A program made the position numbers and the translations under genes. 64,000 nucleotides of DNA from the NCBI RefSeq assembly GCF_017813395.1, contig NZ_JAGIZB010000005.1, positions 1-64,000 on the forward strand, written 5' to 3'. The notes beneath the pieces were generated by a model, which was not told the DNA's origin, did no database searches, and saw nothing but the letters and a program-made list of their open reading frames with translations. Shown in pieces: positions 1 to 8,353 of the stretch. How positions within the stretch are numbered: the first letter of the stretch is position 1; each line of letters begins with the position of its first letter. Source of the stretch: Pararoseomonas baculiformis. Lineage in GTDB: Bacteria > Pseudomonadota > Alphaproteobacteria > Acetobacterales > Acetobacteraceae.

Positions 1-1
1 G

Positions 2-103
2 ATCCTCGCCCACCTCAGGACCCTTTTGATCGCCCTCCTTGGCGCTCTCATTCAGAAAATGGGTCGGCCAGACTACCAGCCGGTTACGATCCAGACGGCC
101 TGA
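2..103 (+). CDS. C-terminal end of an unidentified protein cut by the window edge
   Basis: A plus-strand frame is open from the left edge to TGA at 101-103, giving 33 residues: a hydrophobic stretch (LRTLLIALLGALI) followed by a polar tail ending IQTA. The frame would place a stop 19 bp before the convergent stop of the minus-strand SH3 gene, a normal tail-to-tail spacing. No function can be read from so short a piece. A competing reading is a minus-strand start (ATG at 51-49) running off the edge with a basic N-terminus. Neither has strong support. Confidence 0.3.
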   Translation: MLAHLRTLLIALLGALIQKMGRPDYQPVTIQTA

Positions 104-122
104 GGAGGTTATTCAAGGCCGA

Positions 123-1067
123 CTACTTGATCTCCTCCTCGGGCTTCGCGCCGAAGAATTCGCTGCGTTTCATCCAGCCGCGATGCTCGCCGACCTGGAC
201 CTCGCACCAGACCTGCCCACCCTCGCAGAGCCGGATGCGGCCGAGCACGCCCGGCTTCAGCCGGGCAATCACATGGGCCGCGTCCTCGGGCCGGCGGCGC
301 AGGGCGCGCTCCTCCCCGGTCACCACGAAGGTGCGGCGGCCCGCAAGGTTGGACTGGTGAACCCAGCCCTCGGTGCCGTCCATGTCGCGGATGCGCCGCC
401 AGAGCTCGTATTCCCGCACGATCTCCACGGGCAGGTCGCGCCGCTGATAGGTCCATTCGATCGGATAGCGCGTGCCGGGGCCCGCGCGCATGTTCACCTC
501 CTCGGCCCGCAGCGCGGCGAAGCGCGGCAGGGGGAGACTCGTGACAGAACCGATGCTGGGCTGCGGTTCCGGCGGGGGAGCGGGTTGCGGAGCCGGGCTG
601 GCGGCAGCCGCGGCAGCCCCTGCCGCCGCGCCGGCCACGGCACCGGCGGCGGCCGCGGCACGGCGGCGGTTGGGCTGGGGTTGCTGCGGTGAAACCGTGC
701 GGGGCTGGGCCGGCTGGGATTGCGTGGGGCGCGGCGCTGGCCGGCGCTCACGCGCCGAAGCGGCGGGCGCCGGTCCAGCTGCGGGTCCAGTTGCGGGTCT
801 GGGCGCGGGCCCAGGCCGTGCTGTGCCCGTGGCGCGGCCACTCTCAGCCGGCGCGGGGCTGGGCGGGGGCGCCGGCCGGGGCGGGGCGGGGGCTTCCCGC
901 CGCTGGGCCGATGGCGCGGCTGGTGCGGGTGCCGGTGCCGCTGCCGGTGCCGGCGCGGCTGGCGCCGCGGGCTGGTTGCGGGGAACCGGCGGCGGAAGCG
1001 TGCCGGTCTGTGTCCAGCCCGGGGCGGCGGGGGCGAGCAGCAACAGGATGGGAAGCAGGCGTCTCAT
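123..1067 (-). CDS. Exported SH3-domain protein with long Ala/Pro-rich linker
   Basis: A 314-residue protein. Residues 1-20 form a signal peptide ending near GWTQ. Residues ~22-170 are extreme low complexity (Ala, Pro, Arg, Gln). Residues ~180-305 hold two bacterial SH3-like units: the first contains EEVNMRAGPGTRYP and GWVHQSNLAG, the second GVLGRIRLCEGGQVWCEV and GWMKRSEFFG. Such SH3 domains bind the cell wall or partner proteins, so a periplasmic envelope role is likely but the ligand is unknown. The unusual feature is the length of the disordered linker, which would let the SH3 module reach far from the membrane or a partner. It lies 50 bp downstream of the DsrE gene on the same strand and may share its transcript. 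Confidence 0.8.
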   Translation of the reverse strand: MRRLLPILLLLAPAAPGWTQTGTLPPPVPRNQPAAPAAPAPAAAPAPAPAAPSAQRREAPAPPRPAPPPSPAPAESGRATGTARPGPAPRPATGPAAGPAPAASARERRPAPRPTQSQPAQPRTVSPQQPQPNRRRAAAAAGAVAGAAAGAAAAAASPAPQPAPPPEPQPSIGSVTSLPLPRFAALRAEEVNMRAGPGTRYPIEWTYQRRDLPVEIVREYELWRRIRDMDGTEGWVHQSNLAGRRTFVVTGEERALRRRPEDAAHVIARLKPGVLGRIRLCEGGQVWCEVQVGEHRGWMKRSEFFGAKPEEEIK

Positions 1068-1117
1068 CAGGTCCGATCACGCGCATACAGGCAGGGATGG
1101 TCAAGCGGCGGGGCTAT

Positions 1118-1489
1118 TTAGAGCGAGAGAAGCTGGCCGTCGCGCGTTGCCTCGAGAAAGGTGACGACGCCTGCCAGCTCGATCCCTTCGGAGAGCGCTT
1201 CCGCCGCGATGCCCTCGCTCCGCATCCCCGCCTCGCAGGCGATCCGGCGCAGGCCGAGTTCCACGGCAGCTTCCCAGAGCGTTGCTACCCCCGCCACCCC
1301 GCTGGCCTCGAGCCGCGCCTCACGCGGATCGGAAAGCAGGGGGGCGTCTCGGCGGAACAAGGCAAGCCCGGCATTGGTGGCGAACAGCGTCACCGGCCGC
1401 CCGATGGCGGCGGCACCCGTGGCGAGCACCAGGGCGTAATGCGCGGGCTCATGCCCGGCGCCGCGCAGGAGGATGCCGAGCGGGGTCAT
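1118..1489 (-). CDS. DsrE-family sulfur-relay-like protein
   Basis: A 123-residue cytoplasmic protein. It has the alternating strand/helix pattern of DsrE/DsrF proteins and a candidate active Cys85 in the segment RRIACEAGMRSEGI, matching the C-x2-S/G-M...G-I arrangement of DsrE2-like members. Family members carry persulfides or act as sulfurtransferases. The start overlaps the end of the MoeB/ThiF-type gene by 4 bp (ATGA), so the two are translationally coupled. A ThiF/MoeB E1-like enzyme activates sulfur-carrier proteins as adenylates, so the pairing suggests a shared role in sulfur transfer. That is inferred from context, as no partner carrier protein is seen here. Confidence 0.75.
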   Translation of the reverse strand: MTPLGILLRGAGHEPAHYALVLATGAAAIGRPVTLFATNAGLALFRRDAPLLSDPREARLEASGVAGVATLWEAAVELGLRRIACEAGMRSEGIAAEALSEGIELAGVVTFLEATRDGQLLSL

Positions 1490-2289
1490 GCCCCCTCACC
1501 GCCCCCGCAAAGCGGGCAGGCCGGGTCACGCTTCAGCCGGATGGTGCGGAAGCGGGTGTCCAGCGCGTCCCAGAGAAGCAGGCGGCCGGAAAGGGACTCC
1601 CCGATGCCCAGGATCTCCTTCAGCACCTCCGTGGCCTGCAGCGTCCCCATCACCCCCGTCACCGCGCCGAGCACCCCCGCCTCTCCGCAGGAGGGAACGA
1701 GGCCCGGCGGCGGCGGCTCGGGGTGGAGGCAGCGATGGCAGGGATGCGGCGCGCCCAGATGCGACTTGAAGGTGGAAAGCTGCCCTTCGAAGCGCAGCAC
1801 CGCCGCCGAGACGAGTGGCCGGCCGAGCCTGTGGGAGCAATCGCCCAGGAGAAAGCGCGTGGGGAAGTTGTCCGTCCCGTCGCAGACGATGTCATAGCGC
1901 GGGATCAACTCGCGGGCGGCAGCCTCGTCCAGGCGGCGGAGATGGGGCTCGACGGTGGTGAGCGGGTTCAGCGCCCGCAGGGCCGTGGCCATGCTCTCGA
2001 CCTTGGGCTGGCCGATCCGGTCCGTGCTGTGCGCGACCTGGCGCTGGAGATTGGAGAGCTCCAGCGTGTCATGGTCGATCAGGCCAATCGTCCCGATTCC
2101 CGCTGCCGCAAGGTACAGCGCGAGGGGAGAACCCAGCCCCCCCGCCCCCACCACCAGCACCCGCGCCTGCCGCAGCCGCGCCTGGCCGATGGCCCCCACC
2201 TCCCCCAGAAGGATGTGGCGGGAGTAGCGGTGCAGCTCGTCCTCGGAGAAGTCGAGCGCGAGGGGGGCGGGGCCATCCATGGAGCGCAT
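1486..2289 (-). CDS. moeB: Adenylyltransferase of the HesA/MoeB/ThiF family
   Basis: A 267-residue E1-like enzyme that adenylates the C-terminal Gly of a ubiquitin-like sulfur carrier (MoaD or ThiS). Visible features are the nucleotide loop GAGGLG at 48-53, IDHDTLELSNLQRQ at 71-84, two zinc Cys pairs (C184/C187 and C258/C261) and the acceptor Cys201 in PSCGEAGVLGAV. Length fits MoeB/ThiF without a rhodanese domain. The protein could start at Met1 or Met4. It overlaps the downstream DsrE gene by 4 bp. Whether it serves molybdopterin or thiamine cannot be settled from sequence. A MoaB-type gene lies 27 kb away. Confidence 0.85.
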   Translation of the reverse strand: MRSMDGPAPLALDFSEDELHRYSRHILLGEVGAIGQARLRQARVLVVGAGGLGSPLALYLAAAGIGTIGLIDHDTLELSNLQRQVAHSTDRIGQPKVESMATALRALNPLTTVEPHLRRLDEAAARELIPRYDIVCDGTDNFPTRFLLGDCSHRLGRPLVSAAVLRFEGQLSTFKSHLGAPHPCHRCLHPEPPPPGLVPSCGEAGVLGAVTGVMGTLQATEVLKEILGIGESLSGRLLLWDALDTRFRTIRLKRDPACPLCGGGEGA

Positions 2290-2331
2290 GTTGTCCAGGA
2301 TGGCCGCCGGGGCAAGGACGGAAGGCGCGGG

Positions 2332-2907
2332 TCAGAGGGTCTGCTGGCGCCGCTCCTCCAGCTGGACGAGGAAGCGGTCGCGCTGCGCCTCGGCCTCCGC
2401 AACCCGCGTGTCGCAATCCGATCCCTGGCAGCCCTGGCGGATCGAGGCGAGATGCAGGTCGGTTGCGCGCCGGATCTCCAGGGCGCGCTGGGCGAAATAG
2501 GCGGCCTTGTCCTCGGGCGAGGGGAAGCTTGCCGGAATCAGCGTGACCTGCACGGTTTCCGGGTATTTGGAGACGGCGCCGGTGCTGACATCGACGACGA
2601 GCCCCACGACGCCGCCGATCAGGATGTTCCCGAGGGTGACGGGCTGGAATTCCGGCGTCAGCGTCGCCTGGGCGGGAAGATGGGCCTCACGCGTGCAGGT
2701 GACGGTGGTGTCATGCACGGATTTGCCGATGCGGGCGGTGCCGGGGGTGGGGCTGACCACGGCGACATGCCGGCTGTTGCGCTGGATCTCGCAGCTGGCA
2801 CCAGGGGGCTCGGTGAGCACCGTCAGGTTCTGGCTCGGGCTGGTCGTGATGGTGGCGCAGGCGGAAAGGAAGACAAGCCCGATCAGGGCGCAGAGACGCA
2901 GCAGCAT
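2332..2907 (-). CDS. Lipoprotein of unknown function with two central hydrophobic segments
   Basis: A 191-residue protein with a lipoprotein signal: basic N-terminus, hydrophobic core and lipobox LSAC with Cys17. Residues ~27-75 contain a PEGA-like beta segment (NLTVLTEPPGASCEI). Residues ~91-108 are a hydrophobic glycine-rich stretch (LGNILIGGVVGLVVDVSTGA). The C-terminal 60 residues are charged and probably helical, with a possible disulfide pair in GCQGSDC. Localisation to an envelope membrane is clear, function is not. The ribosome-binding site GTGAGG (2920-2916) sits inside an 11-bp inverted repeat described separately. The gene lies between dut and moeB on the same strand. Confidence 0.8.
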   Translation of the reverse strand: MLLRLCALIGLVFLSACATITTSPSQNLTVLTEPPGASCEIQRNSRHVAVVSPTPGTARIGKSVHDTTVTCTREAHLPAQATLTPEFQPVTLGNILIGGVVGLVVDVSTGAVSKYPETVQVTLIPASFPSPEDKAAYFAQRALEIRRATDLHLASIRQGCQGSDCDTRVAEAEAQRDRFLVQLEERRQQTL

Positions 2908-2915
2908 GCAGAATG

Positions 2916-2958
2916 CCTCACGGGAACGTTAATAAACCGGAATAATCTTCCCGTGAGG
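2916..2958. promoter_or_regulatory. Perfect 11-bp inverted repeat covering the lipoprotein RBS
   Basis: CCTCACGGGAA at 2916-2926 is exactly complementary to TTCCCGTGAGG at 2948-2958, and pairing extends three more bases with one G-U. The 21-bp spacer is strikingly AT-rich for this genome. On the minus strand the second arm contains the Shine-Dalgarno GTGAGG eight bases before the lipoprotein ATG at 2907. It could act as an operator pair around a promoter, or as an RNA hairpin hiding the RBS. Confidence 0.55.
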
Positions 2959-2973
2959 TATGCGCAATAACGG

Positions 2974-3432
2974 TCAGCCTGCGCGGGACAGGCCCGTGCT
3001 GCCGAAGCCCCCTTCTCCCCGTGCCGTATCCGGCAGTTCCGTCACCTCGGTGAGGGCCGCGCGCGTCACCGGGGCCAGCACGGCCTGGGCGATCCGCATC
3101 CCACGCTCCACCGTGAAGGGCTCCGTGCCGGCATTCAGGACGATCACCTGCACCTCGCCGCGGTAATCCTCATCGATCGTGCCGGGCGCGTTGGGCAGGA
3201 CGATCCCATGCTTCAGCGCCAGGCCCGAGCGGGGGCGGATCTGCCATTCATGCCCCGGCGGGAGGGCGACGCGAAGGCCGGTTGGAACCAGGGCGCGCCC
3301 GTTCGGCGGAATGCTGAGCGGGCCGGTCACGGCGGCCAGCAGGTCCATCGCGGCCGCCCCTTCCGTGGCGTAGGCGGGCAGCGGCAGGTCCGCCGCATGG
3401 GGCAGGCGGACCACCTGGATGGCGACACTCAT
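2974..3432 (-). CDS. dut: dUTP diphosphatase
   Basis: A 152-residue trimeric dUTPase that hydrolyses dUTP to dUMP and PPi, keeping uracil out of DNA and feeding dTMP synthesis. All five family motifs are present in order: AAAMDLLA (~26-33), RPRSGLA (66-72), [11 protein letters not shown] (84-94, catalytic Asp in motif III), RIAQAVL (113-119) and the flexible C-terminal lid [10 protein letters not shown] (138-147). Length is typical. The start overlaps the end of coaBC by 4 bp (ATGA), an arrangement known from many proteobacteria where dfp/coaBC precedes dut. Confidence 0.97.
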   Translation of the reverse strand: MSVAIQVVRLPHAADLPLPAYATEGAAAMDLLAAVTGPLSIPPNGRALVPTGLRVALPPGHEWQIRPRSGLALKHGIVLPNAPGTIDEDYRGEVQVIVLNAGTEPFTVERGMRIAQAVLAPVTRAALTEVTELPDTARGEGGFGSTGLSRAG

Positions 3433-4874
3433 GCCAGCGCCTCGGCCACGCGGTCGGCCAACCGGGAGGCGACCTCCTGCTTCGGCAGGCGCGGCCAGTC
3501 CTCCACCCCGGCGTCGGTGACGAGATGCACCGTGTTCTCCGCGCCGCCCATCGCATCGCCCGAGACGTCATTCGCCACGATCCAGTCGCAGCCCTTCCGC
3601 GCCAGCTTCGACCGGGCATGCTCCACCACATGCTCCGTCTCCGCCGCGAAGCCGATGACGAGGCGCGGGCGCATGGCATGGCGGGAGAGGGTGGCGAGGA
3701 TGTCGGGATTCGGTACCAGGGCCATCGGCGGGGCCGCTTCGTCAGCCGGCTTCTTCATCTTCTGCGTGGCGGCTTCCGCCGGGCGCCAATCCGCGACCGC
3801 GGCGGCAAAGACCGCGGCATCGGCCGGCAGCGCCGCCTCGGAGGCGGCGAGCATCTCGCGCGCGGTCTCCACATGCCGGACCGTCACCCCCGGCGGGTCC
3901 GGCAAGGCCACGGGGCCGGAGACGAGCGTCACCCGCGCCCCGAGCGCGGCCAGCGCGGCGGCGATGGCATGGCCCTGCTTTCCCGAGGAGCGGTTGGCCA
4001 GGTAGCGGACGGGATCCAGCGGCTCATGCGTCGGGCCCGACGTGACGAGGACATGGCGCCCGGCTAGCGGCAGGGTGCCCGGCGCGGTGCCACGCAGGGC
4101 ATGCGGCGCCGGCCCCGGCGTGGCGGCATGGGAGGCCGAGAAGGTCGAGGGCGCTGTCTCGGCCGCATCGGCATGGTGGTCCAGCGCCTGCGGATGGCCG
4201 TCCGAGAAGGTGGAGGGGCTCACTGCTGGCGCGGGGCTCCGCCGTACCGGGGGCGGGGCACCGTCCTGGGCCGCGATGGCGGCGTCCAGCGCATCCTCCA
4301 GCGCCGCATCCGGTTCGCCATGGCCGGGGTCGGACAAGATGGCCGAAATCGCCGCGAGGATGGTGGCGGGTTCCGAAAGGCGGCCCGTGCCACTCTCGGC
4401 CTCGGCCATCAGCCCGTCCTCGGGCCCGATGAAGGTCACGCCGCGCGCCATGAGGGTGGCGACATTCGCGCCGGTCGCCGGATGGGCCCACATGGTCGGG
4501 TTCATGGCCGGCGCGACCAGGACGGGGCCATCCCAGGCCAGCAGGGCGGCACCGGCGAGGTCGTCGGCCAGGCCTGCCGCCATGCGCGCGATGCGGTCCG
4601 CCGAGGCGGGCGCGACGACGACAAGATCCGTCTCCCGCACCAGCCGGATATGGCCGCGCGCCGATTCCTCCTCCAACGACCAGAGATCCTGGGCCAGGGG
4701 CCGCCCGGTGATGGCCTGCAGCGCGTGGGGCGTGACGAATCGGGCCCCGCCGGCGGTGAGCAGGCCCGTGACCGCCGCGCCGGCCTTGCCGAGCAGCCGG
4801 GCCAGTTCCAGCGCCTTGAACGCGGCGACCGAGCCCGAAACGATGAGGAGGACGCGCTTGCCGGACAGGCTCAC
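3429..4874 (-). CDS. coaBC: Bifunctional phosphopantothenoylcysteine decarboxylase/synthetase
   Basis: Two successive steps of coenzyme A synthesis: CoaB joins cysteine to 4'-phosphopantothenate using CTP, and FMN-dependent CoaC decarboxylates the product. The 481-residue protein starts at GTG 4874, overlapping the ubiE stop (GTGA). The CoaC domain is residues ~1-185, with the flavin loop near [10 protein letters not shown] and the substrate motif PAMNPTMW. The CoaB domain starts near residue 265 with [19 protein letters not shown] and has KMKKPADE and [14 protein letters not shown]. The segment [16 protein letters not shown] lacks the Cys found there in E. coli Dfp (LACGDVGPGRM). The domains are separated by an unusual ~80-residue insert with a duplicated PSTFS motif, making the protein longer than the usual ~400 residues. 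Confidence 0.95.
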   Translation of the reverse strand: MSLSGKRVLLIVSGSVAAFKALELARLLGKAGAAVTGLLTAGGARFVTPHALQAITGRPLAQDLWSLEEESARGHIRLVRETDLVVVAPASADRIARMAAGLADDLAGAALLAWDGPVLVAPAMNPTMWAHPATGANVATLMARGVTFIGPEDGLMAEAESGTGRLSEPATILAAISAILSDPGHGEPDAALEDALDAAIAAQDGAPPPVRRSPAPAVSPSTFSDGHPQALDHHADAAETAPSTFSASHAATPGPAPHALRGTAPGTLPLAGRHVLVTSGPTHEPLDPVRYLANRSSGKQGHAIAAALAALGARVTLVSGPVALPDPPGVTVRHVETAREMLAASEAALPADAAVFAAAVADWRPAEAATQKMKKPADEAAPPMALVPNPDILATLSRHAMRPRLVIGFAAETEHVVEHARSKLARKGCDWIVANDVSGDAMGGAENTVHLVTDAGVEDWPRLPKQEVASRLADRVAEALA

Positions 4875-5614
4875 AGGCGCCAGCCCGAATGGATCGCGAC
4901 GATGCCGCCGGAGAGGTTGCGGTGGCTCACATTCTCCAGCCCCGCCGCGCGGAACATGCCGGCCAGCTGCTCCTGGTCCGGCATCATGCGGATGCTTTCG
5001 GCGAGGTAGCGGTAGGACTCGGAGTCCTTCGCCACGCGCGCGCCGATAGCGGGAAGCGCCTTGAAGCTCCATGCGTCATAGACCGGGTCCAGCGCGGCAA
5101 CCTGCAGGCGGGAGAATTCAAGCACGAGAAGGCGCCCGCCCGGGCGCAGCACCCGGCGCGCCTCGCGCAGCACGGCGTCCTTGTCCGTGCAGTTGCGGAG
5201 GCCGAAGGCCATGGAGACGCGCTCCACGGAGCGGTCGGGGAAGGGCAGCTTCTCCGCGTCGCAGCAGACGAAATCCAGCCCGGCGGCCAGGCCGCGGCCG
5301 AGCGCCCTGCCCTGCCCCACATTCAGCATGGCGTGGTTGATATCGGCCAGGATCACCCGGCCGGCCCCGCGTTCCTTTGCCAGGAAGCCGATATCGCCCG
5401 TGCCGGCGGCGAGATCGAGCAGCGTGTCGCGCGGCCCGGCGCCGATGGCATTGACGAAGATGCGCTTCCAGAGCCGGTGCAGGCCCAGCGACATCAGGTC
5501 GTTCATCACGTCGTATCTGGGCGCCACGCTGTCGAAGACCTGGCGCACCATCCCGGCCTTCTCGGCGCGGGGAACGGGGGTGAAGCCGAAGTCGATCGTG
5601 TCGTTCTGGGGCAT
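4871..5614 (-). CDS. ubiE: Ubiquinone/menaquinone methyltransferase
   Basis: SAM-dependent C-methyltransferase of ubiquinone synthesis, 247 residues from the ATG at 5614 (MPQNDTIDFGF). A longer in-frame extension upstream is not conserved-looking. Both UbiE signatures are present: YDVMNDLMSLGLHRLWK at 35-51 and LRNCTDKDAVLREARRVLRPGG ending at 160. The SAM motif LDLAAGTGDIG is at 67-77. Its stop overlaps the coaBC GTG start, so the two are coupled. In many alphaproteobacteria ubiB sits between ubiE and coaBC, and it is missing here. Confidence 0.96.
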   Translation of the reverse strand: MPQNDTIDFGFTPVPRAEKAGMVRQVFDSVAPRYDVMNDLMSLGLHRLWKRIFVNAIGAGPRDTLLDLAAGTGDIGFLAKERGAGRVILADINHAMLNVGQGRALGRGLAAGLDFVCCDAEKLPFPDRSVERVSMAFGLRNCTDKDAVLREARRVLRPGGRLLVLEFSRLQVAALDPVYDAWSFKALPAIGARVAKDSESYRYLAESIRMMPDQEQLAGMFRAAGLENVSHRNLSGGIVAIHSGWRL

Positions 5615-5660
5615 GGCGGGAAGATAGGCCCACAAGGCCCGGCCGTCACGGGCGGCCCGT

Positions 5661-7358
5661 TCAGTCGCCCAGGGCCACACCGTCCCGCCTGGGATCGGCC
5701 GCGCCTTCCCATCCGCCGGGGACGCGGCGGATGAGCTGGAGGCCGGTGTTCATCTCCCGCAGCACGGGCCGGTGGCCCATGGCGCGGAGCGGCCCGGCCA
5801 GATCGGCCGCCTGGCTATCCTCCTCCAGCTCCTCCCGGCCCATCTGGGCGCCGATCCGGGGACGGGCGGTGGCGCGCCGCGCATCGGCGCCCCAGGCCAG
5901 CACCTCCACCGTGGCGAGGACGATGGAATCAATGATCCGGAGCCCGCCCGCGGAACCGACCAGCAGCTCCGGCGCGCCATCCGCGCCGAGCACGATGGTC
6001 GGCGCCATGCTGGTGGCCGGGCGCTTGCCGCCCTCCATCCGGTTGAAGGCCGGCGCGCCCGCCGGGCCCGGATCGGCGGCGAAATTCGTCAGCCCGTTAT
6101 TCAGCACGATGCCGGCGGCCAGTCGTTCCGCGCCGAAATTCAGGTTGTTCGTCATGGTGAGGGAGAGGGCGTTGCCGGCCGCATCCACCACCACCGCCTG
6201 GGAGGTACCCCAGAGCGCCAGGGGATCCCCCGGGGGCGGCAGGGCGCCCTGGCGTTCCAGCGGATTGCCGGCCGGCGCATCCCGCATCGCCTGCCCGGGC
6301 GCCACCAGGGCCGCGCGCCGCTTCAGATAACCCTCCGAGACCAGCGCCTCGGCCGGCACCGCGGCGCGGTCCGGATCGCCCAGCCAGCGCCGGCGATCGG
6401 CCGTGCCCAGGCGGCTCGCCTCCAGAATGAGATGCGCCGCCTCGGGCGAATCCGGAGCGACGCGGGCGATCCCGAGGCGTTCGAGCAGGCCGAGCTGCTG
6501 CTGCACCGTCACCCCCGCGGAGGGCGGCGCCGCGGAGCAGACCTGGCGGCCGAAGGCCGGGCTGCAGACGGGATCCCGGCGCCTTGCCTCGTAGCCGGCC
6601 AGGTCCTCGGCCGTCATCCAGCCCGGCAGGGGCTCGCGCGCCACCGCGTTCAGCACCGCACGCCCGAGGGGGCCGGTGTACAGCGCCTCCGCGCCTCCTT
6701 CGGCCAGAAGCCGCAGCGCGGCGGCCTGGGCAGGGTTGCGGATCAGCGCACCAACAGGCAGCGGACTTCCATCCGCCCCGAAAAGCAGCGCGCGGATATC
6801 CGGATCGCGGGCAAGCTGCGCGGGCCGGGTTTCCAGGATGCGATGCAGGGTCGGCGGAAGCGGGAAGCCTTCCTCCGCCACGCGGATCGCGGGAGCGAGC
6901 AGGTCACGCCAGGGCAGGCGGCCATGATCGGCATGCACCATCGCGAGCATCCGCAGCGCGCCCGGCACGCCGATCGCGCGGCCGGAGCGCGTGATGCTGA
7001 CCGGGGTGCCGCGGGTGAGGTCGGTCCCCTCCGCCAGCCGCGCGGGCGCCGCAGCCGGGGCGGATGCGAGCCCTTCATAGCCATCCAGCCGGCGCGAGGA
7101 GGCACTCCAGTGCAGGAGAAGCGAACCGCCGAGGAGGCCGGAGGCATTGGGCTCCACGACCGAGAGCATCGCCTGGATGGCCACGGCAGCATCCGCCGCG
7201 CTCCCGCCCGCGCGGAGGATATCGAGACCGGCCTGGGCAGCCAGGGGATGAGCCGCTGCGACCATCTGGCGCGTCGCGCGCGCCGGGCCATCCATCGCCG
7301 CGACGGGTCCTCCGGCGAACAGCGACAGAAGCAGCGCGGCAAAAAGGCGGAACGGCAT
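5661..7358 (-). CDS. Secreted gamma-glutamyltransferase-like Ntn hydrolase
   Basis: A 565-residue exported protein from ATG 7358 ([17 protein letters not shown], signal peptide cut near residue 21). It has the GGT fold with the self-processing site before Thr385 in [10 protein letters not shown]. Thr403 and Asn405 match E. coli Thr409 and Asn411, and [10 protein letters not shown] and TSMAPTIV match the substrate-pocket loops. The Arg that binds the glutamyl carboxylate (E. coli Arg114, in REMAP) is not conserved: the local sequence is [10 protein letters not shown]. It is therefore surely a GGT-family enzyme, but the substrate may not be glutathione. It is divergent from mutM, with 101 bp between starts. 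Confidence 0.85.
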   Translation of the reverse strand: MPFRLFAALLLSLFAGGPVAAMDGPARATRQMVAAAHPLAAQAGLDILRAGGSAADAAVAIQAMLSVVEPNASGLLGGSLLLHWSASSRRLDGYEGLASAPAAAPARLAEGTDLTRGTPVSITRSGRAIGVPGALRMLAMVHADHGRLPWRDLLAPAIRVAEEGFPLPPTLHRILETRPAQLARDPDIRALLFGADGSPLPVGALIRNPAQAAALRLLAEGGAEALYTGPLGRAVLNAVAREPLPGWMTAEDLAGYEARRRDPVCSPAFGRQVCSAAPPSAGVTVQQQLGLLERLGIARVAPDSPEAAHLILEASRLGTADRRRWLGDPDRAAVPAEALVSEGYLKRRAALVAPGQAMRDAPAGNPLERQGALPPPGDPLALWGTSQAVVVDAAGNALSLTMTNNLNFGAERLAAGIVLNNGLTNFAADPGPAGAPAFNRMEGGKRPATSMAPTIVLGADGAPELLVGSAGGLRIIDSIVLATVEVLAWGADARRATARPRIGAQMGREELEEDSQAADLAGPLRAMGHRPVLREMNTGLQLIRRVPGGWEGAADPRRDGVALGD

Positions 7359-7459
7359 GGGCGGGGCTCCGTAGAGGCGCGAAGGAGAGCACCGGCTCCT
7401 GGCCACGTCGATCCGGCGGGCTCTATCGCCCGGGGCCCGCGCCACCCCATATTCGGTCG

Positions 7460-8353
7460 ATGCCTGAACTGCCCGAGGTGGAAACCGTGATGCGCGGCCT
7501 CTCCGCCGTGCTCACCGGCCGCATCATCGCCCGCGCCGAAACCCGCCGCGCCGGCCTGCGCTGGCCCTTTCCCGACATGCTCGCCGAGCGCCTGGCCGGA
7601 CGCCGCGTGGAGGGGTTCCGGCGGCGCGGAAAATACATGCTGATGCGGCTTTCCGGCGGGGAATCCGCCCTGATCCATCTCGGCATGTCCGGCCGGATGG
7701 TGGCCCGCCCTCCGGGGCAGGCGCCGCAGCCCCGCATCGCGCCCCAGGGCGCCTTCTCCGATGCGCGCGGCGCGGGAGACGGGCTGGCCCATGAGCATCT
7801 GGTGATGGAGACCAGCGATGGCTGGCGCGTAGGCTTTCAGGACCCGCGCCGCTTCGGCTGCGTGGATCTGATGGCGACCGAGGCGGAGGACGCCCACCGG
7901 CTTCTTGCCGCGCTGGGCCCGGAACCGCTGGAAGAGGACTTCACCCCCGCCATCCTTTCGAAGGCCCTGGCCGGGAAGAACACGCCCATCAAGGCGGCGC
8001 TGCTGGACCAGGGCGTGGTGGCCGGCCTGGGCAACATCTATGTGGCGGAGGCGCTGTTCCGCGCCGGCATCTCGCCGCGCCGCCTGGCCGGAACCGTGCC
8101 GGGGGCGCGGGCCGCGCGGCTTGTCCCGGCCATCCGGTCCGTGCTCAGCGAGGCGATCGAGGCCGGGGGGTCATCGCTTCGCGACTATGTCCGCAGCGAC
8201 GGCGAGATCGGAGGGTTCCAGGACCGGTTTGAGGTCTATGACCGAATGGGGCAGCCCTGCCCGCGCTGCCCCGGCCCGCCAGCCTGCGCCGGCGTGGCGC
8301 GGATCACCCAGGCCGGGCGCAGCACCTTCTTCTGCCCCCGGACGCAGCGCTGA
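7460..8353 (+). CDS. mutM: Formamidopyrimidine-DNA glycosylase (Fpg/MutM)
   Basis: Base-excision repair enzyme that removes 8-oxoguanine and cuts the abasic strand. The protein has 297 residues starting PELPEVETV, with catalytic Pro2 and Glu3, Lys58 in RRGKYML, Asn192 in GLGNIYV, and the C-terminal zinc finger near residues 267-295. The finger is odd: Cys267, Cys270 and Cys292 are present, but the fourth ligand position reads Thr295 (FFCPRTQR). An extra Cys276 lies in the loop and could substitute. The conserved Arg287 of GRSTF is kept. Its stop abuts the stop of the convergent phosphatase gene without a gap. Confidence 0.93.
   Translation: MPELPEVETVMRGLSAVLTGRIIARAETRRAGLRWPFPDMLAERLAGRRVEGFRRRGKYMLMRLSGGESALIHLGMSGRMVARPPGQAPQPRIAPQGAFSDARGAGDGLAHEHLVMETSDGWRVGFQDPRRFGCVDLMATEAEDAHRLLAALGPEPLEEDFTPAILSKALAGKNTPIKAALLDQGVVAGLGNIYVAEALFRAGISPRRLAGTVPGARAARLVPAIRSVLSEAIEAGGSSLRDYVRSDGEIGGFQDRFEVYDRMGQPCPRCPGPPACAGVARITQAGRSTFFCPRTQR

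Noticed and set aside
5615-5680. Longer ubiE N-terminus beginning at 5680
   Set aside because: The extra 22 residues ([22 protein letters not shown]) do not resemble UbiE N-termini, whereas PQNDTIDFGF fits the family.
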